This document shows, one piece after another, positions 22,860 to 31,841 of a stretch of DNA of 32,346 bases. The notes beneath the pieces are model-generated. The model worked only from the letters and a program-made list of their open reading frames with translations. It had not been told where the DNA came from and searched no databases. The position numbers were made by a program, and so were the translations under genes. Every line of letters starts with the position of its first letter. The stretch's first letter is position 1. The DNA comes from Asticcacaulis sp. UBA2476 (GTDB lineage: Bacteria; Pseudomonadota; Alphaproteobacteria; Caulobacterales; Caulobacteraceae), in contig DDPE01000024.1 in assembly GCA_002342035.1 (NCBI GenBank), positions 1-32,346 on the forward strand, given 5' to 3'.

Positions 22860-24425
22860 ATGGCCTCACCCGCAACCACGGCCGGAACTGAACCGACCAT
22901 GCCTCCGCCGCTGACTGGTTCAACCTTGACCATTACCGCGATTGCCTTGGCTTTGGGCACCTTTATGCAGGTGCTCGATTCGACCATCGCCAACGTGTCA
23001 CTGCCGACCATTGCCGGCAATCTGGGGGTGTCTTCATCCCAGGGCACATGGGTTATCACCTCATTTGCCGTCGCCAACGGTATTTCTGTGCCGCTGACCG
23101 GCTGGCTGATGGGCCGGTTTGGGGTGGTGCGTGTCTTTACCTTCTCGGTGCTTTTGTTCACCTTCGCCTCGTTCCTGTGCGGTATCGCCTGGAATATCGA
23201 AGGGCTGATCGGCTTTCGCATCCTGCAAGGGCTGGTGTCCGGACCGATGATCCCCGGCTCTCAGGCGTTGCTGATCATGATCTTTCCGCCGGAAAAACGC
23301 GCGACGGGTCTGGCCATGTGGTCGATGACGACGCTGGTCGGGCCGATCTGCGGGCCGATCTTAGGCGGCTATATTTCCGATAACTATGCGTGGGAATGGA
23401 TCTTCCTGATCAACGTCCCGATCGGCATTTTCTGCGCCTTCGTCTGCTGGCAGAACATGAAATCGCGCGAGACCCCGACCCGCAAAGTGCCCGTCGATAC
23501 CACCGGATTTGCACTTCTGGTCATATGGGTCGGCGCGCTTCAGGTCATGCTGGACACGGGTAAGGAAGCCGATTGGTTCTCATCGCCCGCCATCGTGATT
23601 GAACTGATCCTCGCCATCGTCTTTTTCATCGCCTGGGTGATCTGGGAACTGCATGAGAAAAACCCGATCGTCGATTTGTCGATGTTTAAGAACCGTAACT
23701 TTACGCTGGGCACAATCGCCCTTTGTATCGCCTACGCCATCTTCTTTGGGAACGGTTTGCTGCTGCCGGTGTGGCTTCAATCGAACATGGGCTATGTCGC
23801 GACCTGGGCAGGTCTTGTGGCTGCGCCGTCGGGTGTGGTGGCGGTGATCCTGACGCCGTTTGCTGCCCGCCTGTTGGGTAAGACCGACGCACGCATTTTG
23901 GCGACCTTTTCGATCCTGATGTTTGCCCTGTCGTTCTTCATGCGCTCAGGCTACACGCCCGATGCCAACTTCACCGCGCTGGTCATACCGCTACTGGTTC
24001 AGGGCGTGGCCATGTCGACCTTCTTCATTTCGATGATCACCATCTCCATGGCCGATGTTGCGCCCAATCAGACCCCGGCCGCTTCGGGCCTGTCGAACTT
24101 TGCCCGCATCACCGCCGGCAGCTTTGCGGCATCGCTGGCCACCACGATTTGGGATCGCATGGAATCCGTCCATCAGACCCGCCTGTCCGAGACCATGAGT
24201 TCCGGTTCACCCCTGTGGATCGAAACCATCCAAAAACTTCAGGCAGCGGGCTTATCCCTGCAGCAGGCAGTTGGCGTAATAACCTCTCAGGTCATGTCAC
24301 AGGCCTATCTTCAGGCCGCGCTCGACTTCTTCCGGATTTCGGGCTGGCTGACCCTGTTCCTTGTGCCGCTCATCTGGTTTGCGAAAAAGTCGATGAGCAA
24401 CGGCGCCGTTCACGCGGCCGACTAA
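22860..24425 (+). CDS. DHA2-family MFS drug/proton antiporter (EmrB-like)
   Basis: The 521-residue protein has the 14-helix layout of DHA2 transporters. Helix 1 carries LDSTIANVSLPTIAGNLG (the D1 motif). The loop after helix 2 is GWLMGRFGVVR (motif A), and the helix 4-5 region includes GLVSGPMIPGSQALLIMIFP and GPICGPILGGYISDNYAWEWIFLINVPIG (motif C region, shown in part). It exports hydrophobic drugs or uncouplers by proton exchange together with its EmrA and outer-membrane partners. AAGGGAG precedes the ATG. It is the last gene of the operon; a strong hairpin terminator follows 78 bases after the stop. The exported compound is unknown. Confidence 0.94.
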   Translation: MASPATTAGTEPTMPPPLTGSTLTITAIALALGTFMQVLDSTIANVSLPTIAGNLGVSSSQGTWVITSFAVANGISVPLTGWLMGRFGVVRVFTFSVLLFTFASFLCGIAWNIEGLIGFRILQGLVSGPMIPGSQALLIMIFPPEKRATGLAMWSMTTLVGPICGPILGGYISDNYAWEWIFLINVPIGIFCAFVCWQNMKSRETPTRKVPVDTTGFALLVIWVGALQVMLDTGKEADWFSSPAIVIELILAIVFFIAWVIWELHEKNPIVDLSMFKNRNFTLGTIALCIAYAIFFGNGLLLPVWLQSNMGYVATWAGLVAAPSGVVAVILTPFAARLLGKTDARILATFSILMFALSFFMRSGYTPDANFTALVIPLLVQGVAMSTFFISMITISMADVAPNQTPAASGLSNFARITAGSFAASLATTIWDRMESVHQTRLSETMSSGSPLWIETIQKLQAAGLSLQQAVGVITSQVMSQAYLQAALDFFRISGWLTLFLVPLIWFAKKSMSNGAVHAAD

Positions 24426-24503
24426 TGCTTGAAAAAGTACGCGCATTTTATCCGAAAACCGCTAACACTTTTCGGAATGCGCTTTAATCGATCAGTCGTT
24501 TGA

Positions 24504-24536
24504 CTAAAGCCCTCCCGTTCTTCGGGAGGGCTTTAG
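24504..24536. terminator. Bidirectional Rho-independent terminator
   Basis: CTAAAGCCCTCCCG and CGGGAGGGCTTTAG form a perfect 14-bp stem with a 5-base loop (TTCTT), flanked by AAAG/CTTT so that either strand ends in U residues. It lies between the convergent emrB-like and SDR genes and serves both. Confidence 0.9.
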
Positions 24537-24542
24537 ATATCA

Positions 24543-25295
24543 TCAGATCGCCTGACCCCCTGAAACCTCGATACGCTGGGCGTTGATCCAGTTACTATCA
24601 GGTGCCAGCAGGTTCGAGATCGCCCCGCCAATGTCATCGGGCAGGCCGACCCGACCCAGTGCCGTCATGGCGGCAATCTGTTTATTGATCGCGTCATTAT
24701 CCCGAACCGCACCCCCGCCGAAGTCGGTTTCAATCGCACCGGGGGCAATGGTATTGACCGAGATGCCGCGCGGCCCCAGTTCCTTAGCCATATAGCGGGT
24801 CAACACCTCAATCCCGCCCTTCATGGCCGCATAGGCGGCATAGCCCGGATAGGCAAAGCGCGTCAGGCCGGTGGAGATATTGACGATACGGCCACCGTCC
24901 TTGATCAGCGGAAGCAGCTTTTGCGTCAGGAAAAATGTCCCCTTGAGGTGAATATTCATCAGGGTGTCGAACTGCTCTTCGGTCGTTTCCGCGAAGGGAG
25001 CGTGGCCACCAATCCCGGCATTATTGACCAGATAATCGAACGTGTCGCGGCCCCAGACGCGGTTCAAAACCTTGCCCACCTCAGCGGAAAATTCCGCAAA
25101 GCTTGCCGATTTGCCGACATCGAGTTGAAGCGCCACCGCCTTGCGGCCCAGCGCTTCGATATCGGCCACGGCCTGATCGGCTTCGGCGCGGTTAGAATTA
25201 TAGGTCAGGATGATGTCAGTGCCTTTGCGCGCCAGATGAACGGCGGTGTTACGGCCTAAGCCGCGGCTGGCCCCGGTGATGAGTGCGATGGTCAT
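24543..25295 (-). CDS. Short-chain dehydrogenase/reductase (SDR) family oxidoreductase
   Basis: A classical 250-residue SDR. The dinucleotide-binding TGASRGLG is at 7-14, the structural NNAG at 91-94 and the catalytic YxxxK at Y155 and K159 (YAAYAAMKG). A serine at about 141 (VNISTGLT) is the third catalytic residue, followed by PGAIETDF after the active site. Tyr and Asn after the second strand (LTYNSNRAEAD) suggest NADP(H). The closest-looking group is 3-oxoacyl-ACP-reductase-like SDRs, but the substrate cannot be told. ATG 25295 has GGAG eight bases upstream. It is divergent from a LysR gene with operator-like repeats between them, so it is probably the LysR target. Confidence 0.92.
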   Translation of the reverse strand: MTIALITGASRGLGRNTAVHLARKGTDIILTYNSNRAEADQAVADIEALGRKAVALQLDVGKSASFAEFSAEVGKVLNRVWGRDTFDYLVNNAGIGGHAPFAETTEEQFDTLMNIHLKGTFFLTQKLLPLIKDGGRIVNISTGLTRFAYPGYAAYAAMKGGIEVLTRYMAKELGPRGISVNTIAPGAIETDFGGGAVRDNDAINKQIAAMTALGRVGLPDDIGGAISNLLAPDSNWINAQRIEVSGGQAI

Positions 25296-25356
25296 GAGGA
25301 TATCTCCAATGGTTTTTCACTGGAGACCATCATACTGTTTGTAAAAATCATGATAA

Positions 25357-25388
25357 ATATCGTAATTGCGATATCACTGATCGTAATT
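25357..25388. promoter_or_regulatory. Operator-like repeats between the SDR and LysR genes
   Basis: ATATCG-TAATTG-CGATAT at 25357-25374 is an 18-bp palindrome with perfect 6-base arms. Its half ATCGTAATT repeats at 25380-25388, exactly 21 bases (two helical turns) after the first copy at 25359. This fits a LysR recognition site plus an activation half-site. The LysR ribosome site GAGAGG follows at 25399-25404. Confidence 0.55.
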
Positions 25389-25408
25389 TCCGAACAATGA
25401 GAGGCTAT

Positions 25409-26323
25409 ATGGACCGTCTTGAGGCCATGAAGATTTTTACCCGCGTGGCGGAGCTATCCAGCTTCAGCGGTGCGGCCCTTGATCTTGACCTGCCGCGTGC
25501 GACCGTCTCAACTCAGGTGCAGGCGTTAGAGGCCCATCTCGGCACCCAGCTTTTGTATCGCACGACGCGCCGTGTTCAGCTTACCCACGATGGCGAGGTG
25601 TTCTATGCCCGCGCCCGCGACATGCTGGCCGATATGGATGAAATGGAGGGCCTGTTTCAGCAAACCCCCGCCTCGCTCAAAGGCCGTCTTCGGGTCGACA
25701 TGCCGCAGGGACTGGCCCAAACCCTGTTCATGCGCCATTTGCCCGAATTTATGGCCCAGCATCCGGAACTGGAAATTGACCTGTCTTGTACCGATCGTAG
25801 GGTCGATATCATCGCCGAAGGGTTCGATTGCGTGGTGCGCGTCGGCACGCTTAACGATTCAGCCCTGATGGCGCGCCCCCTCGGCCATATGGCACTGATC
25901 AATGTCGCCAGTCCGGACTATCTCAAAGCCTATGGCACGCCCCGGACACTTGAGGATTTATCGCACCACCGCCTGATCCATTATGCCGCCAACATTTCCG
26001 CCCGAACTGAGAGTGGCGAAGCCGGATTTGAGTATTTTGACGGCAACACTTACCAGACCTTGGCCATGCCGGGGGCGATCACGGTCAACAATACCGCCAT
26101 CTATAGTGAGGCGGCCCTGATGGGGCTGGGGATCATTCAAGTGCCGCGTATAGGAGTCGTGCCGCATCTTTTGTCCGGCGCATTGGTTGAGGTTTTGCCC
26201 GAACATAAGGCCGCACCCATGCCGGTCAATCTGATCTACCCCAGACGACGCCATCTGGCGCGACGGGTGCAGGTGTTCATGACCTGGGCCACGGCTTTGG
26301 TGAAAAACCATATTGAGGTCTGA
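25409..26323 (+). CDS. LysR-family transcriptional regulator
   Basis: The 304-residue protein has a winged helix-turn-helix at its N-terminus (MDRLEAMKIFTRVAELSSF; ATVSTQVQALEAHLGTQLLYRTTR, shown in part). A linker helix and a two-lobe effector-binding domain follow (GRLRVDMPQGLAQTLFMRHL onwards). The HTH variant with PRATVSTQVQALE is the CrgA/DmlR-like branch, which often controls an adjacent divergent oxidoreductase. I use ATG 25409, four codons into the open frame, because GAGAGG lies just upstream and because homologs begin MDRLEAM. The divergent SDR gene shares its control region and is the likely target; the effector is unknown. Confidence 0.92.
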   Translation: MDRLEAMKIFTRVAELSSFSGAALDLDLPRATVSTQVQALEAHLGTQLLYRTTRRVQLTHDGEVFYARARDMLADMDEMEGLFQQTPASLKGRLRVDMPQGLAQTLFMRHLPEFMAQHPELEIDLSCTDRRVDIIAEGFDCVVRVGTLNDSALMARPLGHMALINVASPDYLKAYGTPRTLEDLSHHRLIHYAANISARTESGEAGFEYFDGNTYQTLAMPGAITVNNTAIYSEAALMGLGIIQVPRIGVVPHLLSGALVEVLPEHKAAPMPVNLIYPRRRHLARRVQVFMTWATALVKNHIEV

Positions 26324-26403
26324 GGGATTTAGAACTGGTTTTTTGTGAAATTACCCGTAAACAGAACCCACATTTCGCAGACGCACATTTGAATTGATCC
26401 CAC

Positions 26404-27636
26404 ATGACCGCCCCCGTAGCCCCCGCGACCCCTGTGCTGAAAAACAAGGTTCTGACGATCCTGATCCTGGGGATTCTGACGACCATCAGCCCGTTCACCA
26501 TCGACATGTATCTGCCGGCGTTTCAGCAGATCGCCGATGACTTAAGCACCACGACGGGTCAGGTGTCGTTGTCTCTGTCGAGCTATTTTGCGGGCATGGC
26601 GATCGGTCAGATCATCTATGGGCCACTGCTGGACCGGTTTGGGCGCAAAAAGCCGCTCTATGCGGGCCTTACGCTCTATGTCATCTGTTCGCTGGGCTGC
26701 CTGTTATCACAGAATGTCGAAACCCTAATCGGTTTGCGCTTTATTCTGGCGCTCGGTGGTTGCGTAGCGCAGGTGGCGACCATGGCCATGGTACGCGACT
26801 TTTTTCCGCCCAAGGACTCCGCCAAAATCTTTTCACTGCTGGTGCTGATTTTAAGCGTCTCGCCGCTGCTGGCCCCGACCGCGGGCGGATTTGTGACGAC
26901 GTATCTGGGCTGGCACGCCATCTTTATCTTTCTGGCGGTGATCGTGGCCCTGATCATGGTTCTGGCCCACTTTTTCCTGCCCAGCGTCTATAAGGGCGAT
27001 CCGACCGTGTCGCTTAAGCCTGCGCCCGTCATCGCCAATTTTGCCGCCGTGATCAAGGTGCCGCAATTCTACACCTATGTGTTTTCGTCAGCCTTTGCCT
27101 TCACCACCCTGTTTATCTATGTGACCGCGTCTCCGATTATCTTCCTCGATATCTTTAAGGTCACGCCGGATGTTTATGGGGCTATCTTTGCCTTTATTGC
27201 GGTCGGGATCATCGGCTCCAATCAGGTCAATGTCTGGCTGACCCGCTATTACAGCAGCGAGCAGATTTTCAAGTCCGCCATGATCGCCCTTGCCGTCATC
27301 AGCACGGTGTTCCTGATCGGCAGCTATCTGGGCTGGTTCGGATTGTGGCCGACGATTTTCTTTTTCTTTGCCATGCTGTCCTGCCTTGGGATGACCAACC
27401 CCAACGCCAACGCCCTGGCACTGACGCCCTTCACCAGCCATATCGGCAGCGCCTCAGCCCTTATCGGGTTTTTGCAGATCGCTCTGGCCACGATTGCGTC
27501 TTCGTTCGTCAGCATATTGGGCGGTGAGCATGTCTATCCCTTGCTGGGGATTATCGTCGTGGCGGTCTATACCGGCCTGATCATCCTGTGGCTAGGCAAG
27601 CGTCAGATCGTGCGCGCCGCCGCCTCAGAGGCGTGA
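26404..27636 (+). CDS. Bcr/CflA-family MFS multidrug exporter (DHA1)
   Basis: A 410-residue, 12-helix major facilitator. The helix 1 region has SPFTIDMYLPAFQQIADDL, the D-M-Y-L-P signature of Bcr/CflA drug exporters. Motif A (GPLLDRFGRKKPL) follows helix 2, and a motif C-like segment (SPLLAPTAGGFVTTYLGW) lies in helix 5. Family members export bicyclomycin, chloramphenicol, sulfonamides or dipeptides. ATG 26404 has no clear ribosome site, and the 80 bases after the LysR stop contain no obvious promoter, so cotranscription with lysR is possible. It converges with the hybrid kinase gene; the 215-base gap holds two adjacent palindromes and no gene. Confidence 0.9.
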   Translation: MTAPVAPATPVLKNKVLTILILGILTTISPFTIDMYLPAFQQIADDLSTTTGQVSLSLSSYFAGMAIGQIIYGPLLDRFGRKKPLYAGLTLYVICSLGCLLSQNVETLIGLRFILALGGCVAQVATMAMVRDFFPPKDSAKIFSLLVLILSVSPLLAPTAGGFVTTYLGWHAIFIFLAVIVALIMVLAHFFLPSVYKGDPTVSLKPAPVIANFAAVIKVPQFYTYVFSSAFAFTTLFIYVTASPIIFLDIFKVTPDVYGAIFAFIAVGIIGSNQVNVWLTRYYSSEQIFKSAMIALAVISTVFLIGSYLGWFGLWPTIFFFFAMLSCLGMTNPNANALALTPFTSHIGSASALIGFLQIALATIASSFVSILGGEHVYPLLGIIVVAVYTGLIILWLGKRQIVRAAASEA

Positions 27637-27791
27637 GGGTATCCGGGACAGGACGGGGGAGATAGCCTGCATAAAAGGGGATAAGACTGAAAAAGATATG
27701 GCTGAAAAGGTGGTTTAGCCTAATATCATCCCGCCCCGGATGGTTAATAGCAACACCTTGAAACCCGTTTGTCACCTATAATCCGAGGCAA

Positions 27792-27834
27792 ATAAGTGCC
27801 ACATAGTGAAACTTATGTTGCAAACTATTGCAAC
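27792..27834. repeat. Two adjacent palindromes in the bcr / hybrid-kinase convergent gap
   Basis: The first, 27792-27816, is ATAAGT-gc-CAC-ata-GTG-aa-ACTTAT, symmetric over nine base pairs. The second abuts it at 27817-27834: GTTGCAA-acta-TTGCAAC, a perfect 7-bp repeat. Neither has a T tract. They lie 18 bases beyond the hybrid kinase stop. They might be weak minus-strand terminators or protein-binding sites. Confidence 0.65.
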
Positions 27835-27851
27835 CCTGAGTTACGCCGTGA

Positions 27852-29495
27852 TCAGGCCCTGACCACGCCCAGCTTATTCGACAATATATCAGGCAAAATG
27901 GGCTTTGAGATATAGTCATCCATCCCGGCCTCCAGACAGCGTTCGCGGTCCCCGGCCAGAGCGTGGGCGGTCACCCCGATAATGCGCTGCGGCGGCAAAC
28001 CACGCTCAGACTCCAGCTCACGAATCCGGCGCGTCGTCTCCAGCCCGTCAAGGCCGTGCATCTGCACGTCCATCAGGATAGTGTAATAGGGCTTATCCGC
28101 CGCCATGATCATATCGAGCGCCTCAAGACCGGATTCCACGGCTACGGCCTTAAACCCCATGTCCTCCAGCATCAGGGTCGCCACCATGATGTTGGGCGCA
28201 TAGTCTTCAACGATCAGCACGGTCGGCATGGTATCGGCATTGACGCTGCGCGCCACCGGCACCGGGGCGACCGGACGCACAGGGGCAACCGGTGCCGCCC
28301 GTTTCAGCTTGAGCTTAACATGAAACACCGAGCCGCGGCCTTCGTGACTGTCGACCGTGATGGTGCCGCCCATAAGCTCAATAAGCGACTTGGCAATCGA
28401 CAGACCAAGGCCCGATCCGCCAAAGCGCCGGGTAATGGTTTCATCGGCCTGGGTAAAGGTATCAAAAATCAGCGGCAGCTTGGAGGCTTCAATGCCGATG
28501 CCCGTGTCGCGCACGCTGATGCTGAGTTCGGCCAGATCGCCGTAGACACTGCGCAGGTCGGTGATGACTTCGATTTCGCCCTGATCGGTAAATTTCAGGG
28601 CATTGGACACCAGATTCATGATGATCTGTTGCAGGCGGGTGCGATCGCCCAGCAAGGCGGCACCCTCCGTGCGATCGGTCATGACCAGCTTTAAGCCCTT
28701 ACGCGCGATGTCAGATTCAAACATCACCCGGATATCGTTGAGGATCTCACCCGGTACAAAGGCGATGGTTTCAAGGTCAATACGGCCATCCTCGATCCGG
28801 CTGATATCCAGAAGATCATTGATCAGCTTCAGCAGCAGGTCGGCATTGGTGCGCAGGGTATCGACCATTTTCTGCTGATCACCGTTGAGCGGTGATTTGG
28901 CCAGCAAGGTCGCCAGGCCATTGACCACGTTCATAGGTGTACGGATTTCATGGCTCATGGTCGCCAGAAAACGGCTCTTGGCCTCAGACGCGGCCTCGGC
29001 CTTTTCCTTGGCGGCCTTTAGCTCCTCCTGCTGGCGGGCGTTTTCACGCAGCAACCGTTCCTTGGTATAGGCCGCCAGCATGATCGCGGGCAGAAGATCA
29101 AGATAGGTCTGGTTGACATCCTTAACCGCATAGTCGGCCGCGCCATTTTCCAGAGCTTGCAAGGCGATGCGCTCATCCCCCCCGGCCGTCAGGATGACGG
29201 CGGGCGGCACGGGATCGAGGTCAGTGATGTGCGACAGCAGCTCAAGCCCGCTCATGCCCGGCAGGTTGTAATCGATCAGCAGCAAGTCGTAATCTGTCTT
29301 TTGGATCAGCGCCAAAGCCTCTTCGGCGGTTTCGACCGTCTCCACGATCAGGCCGTTACGGGCCATGCGTTTTTGCAGCAGACGCGCCAGAGCGGCATCA
29401 TCTTCAACATACAAAACATGCTCAAGCGTTGCCGGCACCGCCGATCGGTTCGGGCGGCGGCCATCAGCCGATATCGTAGCAGACACTGGTTTCAT
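27852..29495 (-). CDS. Hybrid histidine kinase with receiver domains at both ends (REC-HisKA-HATPase-REC)
   Basis: This 547-residue soluble protein has no membrane helix or sensor domain; its input is an N-terminal receiver. Receiver 1 is at about 25-145, with acidic residues in YVEDD and phosphoacceptor D75 (LLIDYNLPGMSG). A coiled helix leads to the kinase core: phosphoryl histidine H182 in ATMSHEIRTP, N298 in NLVSNALKF, G1 DTGIGI, and G2 GGSGLGLSIAK. After a Pro/Ala/Val-rich linker, receiver 2 has D476 (ILMDVQMHGLDG). I use ATG 29495, four bases after the stop of the upstream regulator gene and with AGGGA before it. A longer frame to 29576 would overlap that gene heavily. It is third in a kinase-regulator-hybrid operon, so phosphate could pass among the three proteins. 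Confidence 0.92.
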   Translation of the reverse strand: MKPVSATISADGRRPNRSAVPATLEHVLYVEDDAALARLLQKRMARNGLIVETVETAEEALALIQKTDYDLLLIDYNLPGMSGLELLSHITDLDPVPPAVILTAGGDERIALQALENGAADYAVKDVNQTYLDLLPAIMLAAYTKERLLRENARQQEELKAAKEKAEAASEAKSRFLATMSHEIRTPMNVVNGLATLLAKSPLNGDQQKMVDTLRTNADLLLKLINDLLDISRIEDGRIDLETIAFVPGEILNDIRVMFESDIARKGLKLVMTDRTEGAALLGDRTRLQQIIMNLVSNALKFTDQGEIEVITDLRSVYGDLAELSISVRDTGIGIEASKLPLIFDTFTQADETITRRFGGSGLGLSIAKSLIELMGGTITVDSHEGRGSVFHVKLKLKRAAPVAPVRPVAPVPVARSVNADTMPTVLIVEDYAPNIMVATLMLEDMGFKAVAVESGLEALDMIMAADKPYYTILMDVQMHGLDGLETTRRIRELESERGLPPQRIIGVTAHALAGDRERCLEAGMDDYISKPILPDILSNKLGVVRA

Positions 29496-29499
29496 TCTT

Positions 29500-29946
29500 T
29501 CATCCCTGATTATGGGGAACCTTAACGACATTGAGCATGAGCCCCAGCTTGCGGATCGCATCCGCAAAGGCTTCATAGCCCACAGGCTTGGTCATATAGA
29601 CATTGCAGCCCAGAGCGTAACATTCGTCTATGTCTTTAGGGTTATCAGTCGTGGTTAAGACGATGACCGGAATATTTTTCGTGTGCTCATCAGCCTTGAG
29701 GCGGCGCAGAATCTCAAACCCGTCGATTTCCGGTAAGTTAAGATCGAGCAGGATCACTGTCTTATCGTGCTGATCCGGACGGCGCTTGTCGTTAAAGAAA
29801 TAATCGAGCGCGGCCGCCCCGTTGGGCACATGGACAATCTGATTGGCCACCCCGGCGCGCTCAAGATTCTTGATGATCAGACGGGCATGGCCTTCATCGT
29901 CTTCGATCATCACCAGCTTGAAAGGTTCGTTGAACAACTTGATCAT
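29500..29946 (-). CDS. Single-domain response regulator (CheY/Rcp1-like)
   Basis: A 148-residue receiver domain with no output domain. The acidic pocket is E15-D16-D17 (MIEDDEGH), the phosphoacceptor is D68 (VILLDLNLPEIDG), the switch threonines are at 98-100 (VLTTTD) and the conserved lysine is K120 (MTKPVG). The sequence resembles Rcp1-type regulators that pair with phytochrome-like kinases. Its ATG overlaps the stop of the kinase gene by four bases (ATGA), so translation is probably coupled and the pair are cognate. With no DNA-binding domain it likely works by protein contact or as a phosphate shuttle to the hybrid kinase 4 bases downstream. Confidence 0.93.
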   Translation of the reverse strand: MIKLFNEPFKLVMIEDDEGHARLIIKNLERAGVANQIVHVPNGAAALDYFFNDKRRPDQHDKTVILLDLNLPEIDGFEILRRLKADEHTKNIPVIVLTTTDNPKDIDECYALGCNVYMTKPVGYEAFADAIRKLGLMLNVVKVPHNQG

Positions 29947-31826
29947 GCCTGTTGCGCCTTTCGAACCGGCAGGGCCTGAGCGGCAGAGGCCAGGACGGTA
30001 TTTGCCTCATCGGGCACATCATTGACCCCGTTGCGACGGGGCAGGCGCACAAAAAAGGTCGTGCCCACGCCGACGGCGGATTCAAACCAGATCGCCCCGT
30101 CCATCTTACGCAGGGTGGTTTTGACAAAGCTCATGCCGATCCCTAAGCCCCGCACATCCGACGTATTGCGGGCGCGACGGAAGATCTCGAAAATCTTACC
30201 CGAGTCCGCCGCATCGATCCCGCGGCCATTATCGCGGATGTAAAAGACAAAATCGCGGGCCGTTTGCTGGCTGCCGATTTCAATTCGGCCCTTGCGCTCG
30301 ACGGTGAGGTATTTGACGGCATTATCAAGCAGGTTGGAGAACACCTGCTCCAGAGCCAGAGCATCGGTCACCAGTTCAGGCAGATCATGGACGATGACCT
30401 CAGCGCCCTTGTTCTGGATTTCAAAGCTCTGCGCGCCGATGCACTTATCAATAATGGCGCGGGAATCGACCATCTCATAACGATGGACATAACGCCCGAT
30501 CCGCGACAGGTCGAGAATGGCGGTCGTTAAGGTATCCATGCGCTCAACCCCCTTGCCGATAAAGGTCAGGGCTTCGGGAATGTCGCGGTGCAGGTTGAGA
30601 TCGATCTTTGACCAGTCTTCGGGTTTGATGCTGTCCTTATAGGGCGTCAGGGTGTCCGAGACTTCGGCGATCGCCATGTCCAGCTCCCGCGAGAATCCCT
30701 TAAGATTGACCAGCGGCGAACGCAGGTCGTGGGAGGTAATATAGGTGAAGGTTTCCATGTCGGCGTGAAGCTGACGCAGTTCCTCCTCACGGTTTTTCTG
30801 GTCGGTAATATCGGTGTGTGCGCCGACCATAGAGCGCATCCGGCCATCGTCTCCGCGCTGCGCCACCGCGCGCGACATGATCCAGCGCCAGGTGCCGTCC
30901 TTATGATGCATCCGAAAGACATTGGTATAGAGCGCCGACGGCCCTTCGCGGAACGCCTTGAGCGTGGCCAGGGCCGCATCCTTATCGTCTGGGTGGATCA
31001 GGCTGATCGTCGCTTTGAAATCGTCCTTGATGTCCGCCTCATCATAGCCGAGCATCGACTTATATTCCGGCGACATATACATGGAATCATTGATAAAATT
31101 ATATTCAAATACGCCGTCGTTGATGCCGTTCAGCACGGTTTTGAAGCGTTCTTCTGAACGCCTGTGCGCGTCTTCAAAACGCTGATTGGCGACCTCCAGA
31201 TTGATGATGGTCACGGTCCCGACCAGCAGGATACCGATCATCAGCACATTGCCGAGCACGATCACCGTCAGGAAATTATTCTTCTGCGACTGGGCGGCCT
31301 TGGATTGCAGCCGCAGGGTCACACCCCGGCGGGCAATGCTCTGATCCAGCATCTGGCGCAGTTCGTCCATCTGCGCTTTTTGGGCGTTGAGCGCCGCACT
31401 TGACGGCGATCCGGCGCCACGGGTGCGCACATCGGTGATCTGATCGGCCAGCAGCTTTTGATAATTATCAATAACCTTAAGCCAGCTATTGACCTCCTCA
31501 CGGGCGGCCACTTCGGGATAGGTGGTGTTGCGAAGGTTGACTATCCCGCTTTGCAGGCGGGCATAGGCCGTGAAATAGGGATCAAGAAAGGCCTCATCGC
31601 CCGTCACCATAAAGCCGCGCACACTGGTTTCCATATCGACCAGATCAATGACAATAAGGCGGCTCTGGTCGATGACCTGAGATTGATAGAGCGAGAAATC
31701 GTTGTGGGTTTGAACCTTGTTGTACTGCTTATAGAGCACAAAGCTGAACGTGACGAACGCCAAGGAAATCAGGCAGAAAACCGCAATGTAGTAGTGTTTT
31801 CGCGCGATCGCCCACGGCAGTTTCAT
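29943..31826 (-). CDS. Membrane sensor histidine kinase with CHASE3 and PAS domains
   Basis: The 627-residue protein has two membrane helices (about 13-33 and 185-209) around a periplasmic helical domain. That domain contains LVDMETSVRGFMVTGDEAFL, typical of CHASE3. After helix 2 comes a coiled segment, then a PAS domain with PAC tail (about 225-345; GVFEYNFINDSMYMSPEYK, HHKDGTWRWIMSRAV). The kinase core has H366 in YITSHDLRSPLVNLKGFSRE, an N-box EQVFSNLLDNAVKY, DNGRGID and RGLGIGMSFVK. The HDLRSPL form of the H box is typical of phytochrome-like kinases. I start at ATG 31826 (MKLPWAIARKHYY); the frame opens at GTG 31871, but that would add a stretch overlapping a hairpin. The ligand is unknown. 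The regulator gene overlaps its stop codon. Confidence 0.92.
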   Translation of the reverse strand: MKLPWAIARKHYYIAVFCLISLAFVTFSFVLYKQYNKVQTHNDFSLYQSQVIDQSRLIVIDLVDMETSVRGFMVTGDEAFLDPYFTAYARLQSGIVNLRNTTYPEVAAREEVNSWLKVIDNYQKLLADQITDVRTRGAGSPSSAALNAQKAQMDELRQMLDQSIARRGVTLRLQSKAAQSQKNNFLTVIVLGNVLMIGILLVGTVTIINLEVANQRFEDAHRRSEERFKTVLNGINDGVFEYNFINDSMYMSPEYKSMLGYDEADIKDDFKATISLIHPDDKDAALATLKAFREGPSALYTNVFRMHHKDGTWRWIMSRAVAQRGDDGRMRSMVGAHTDITDQKNREEELRQLHADMETFTYITSHDLRSPLVNLKGFSRELDMAIAEVSDTLTPYKDSIKPEDWSKIDLNLHRDIPEALTFIGKGVERMDTLTTAILDLSRIGRYVHRYEMVDSRAIIDKCIGAQSFEIQNKGAEVIVHDLPELVTDALALEQVFSNLLDNAVKYLTVERKGRIEIGSQQTARDFVFYIRDNGRGIDAADSGKIFEIFRRARNTSDVRGLGIGMSFVKTTLRKMDGAIWFESAVGVGTTFFVRLPRRNGVNDVPDEANTVLASAAQALPVRKAQQA

Positions 31827-31841
31827 AGGGTAAAACCAGTC

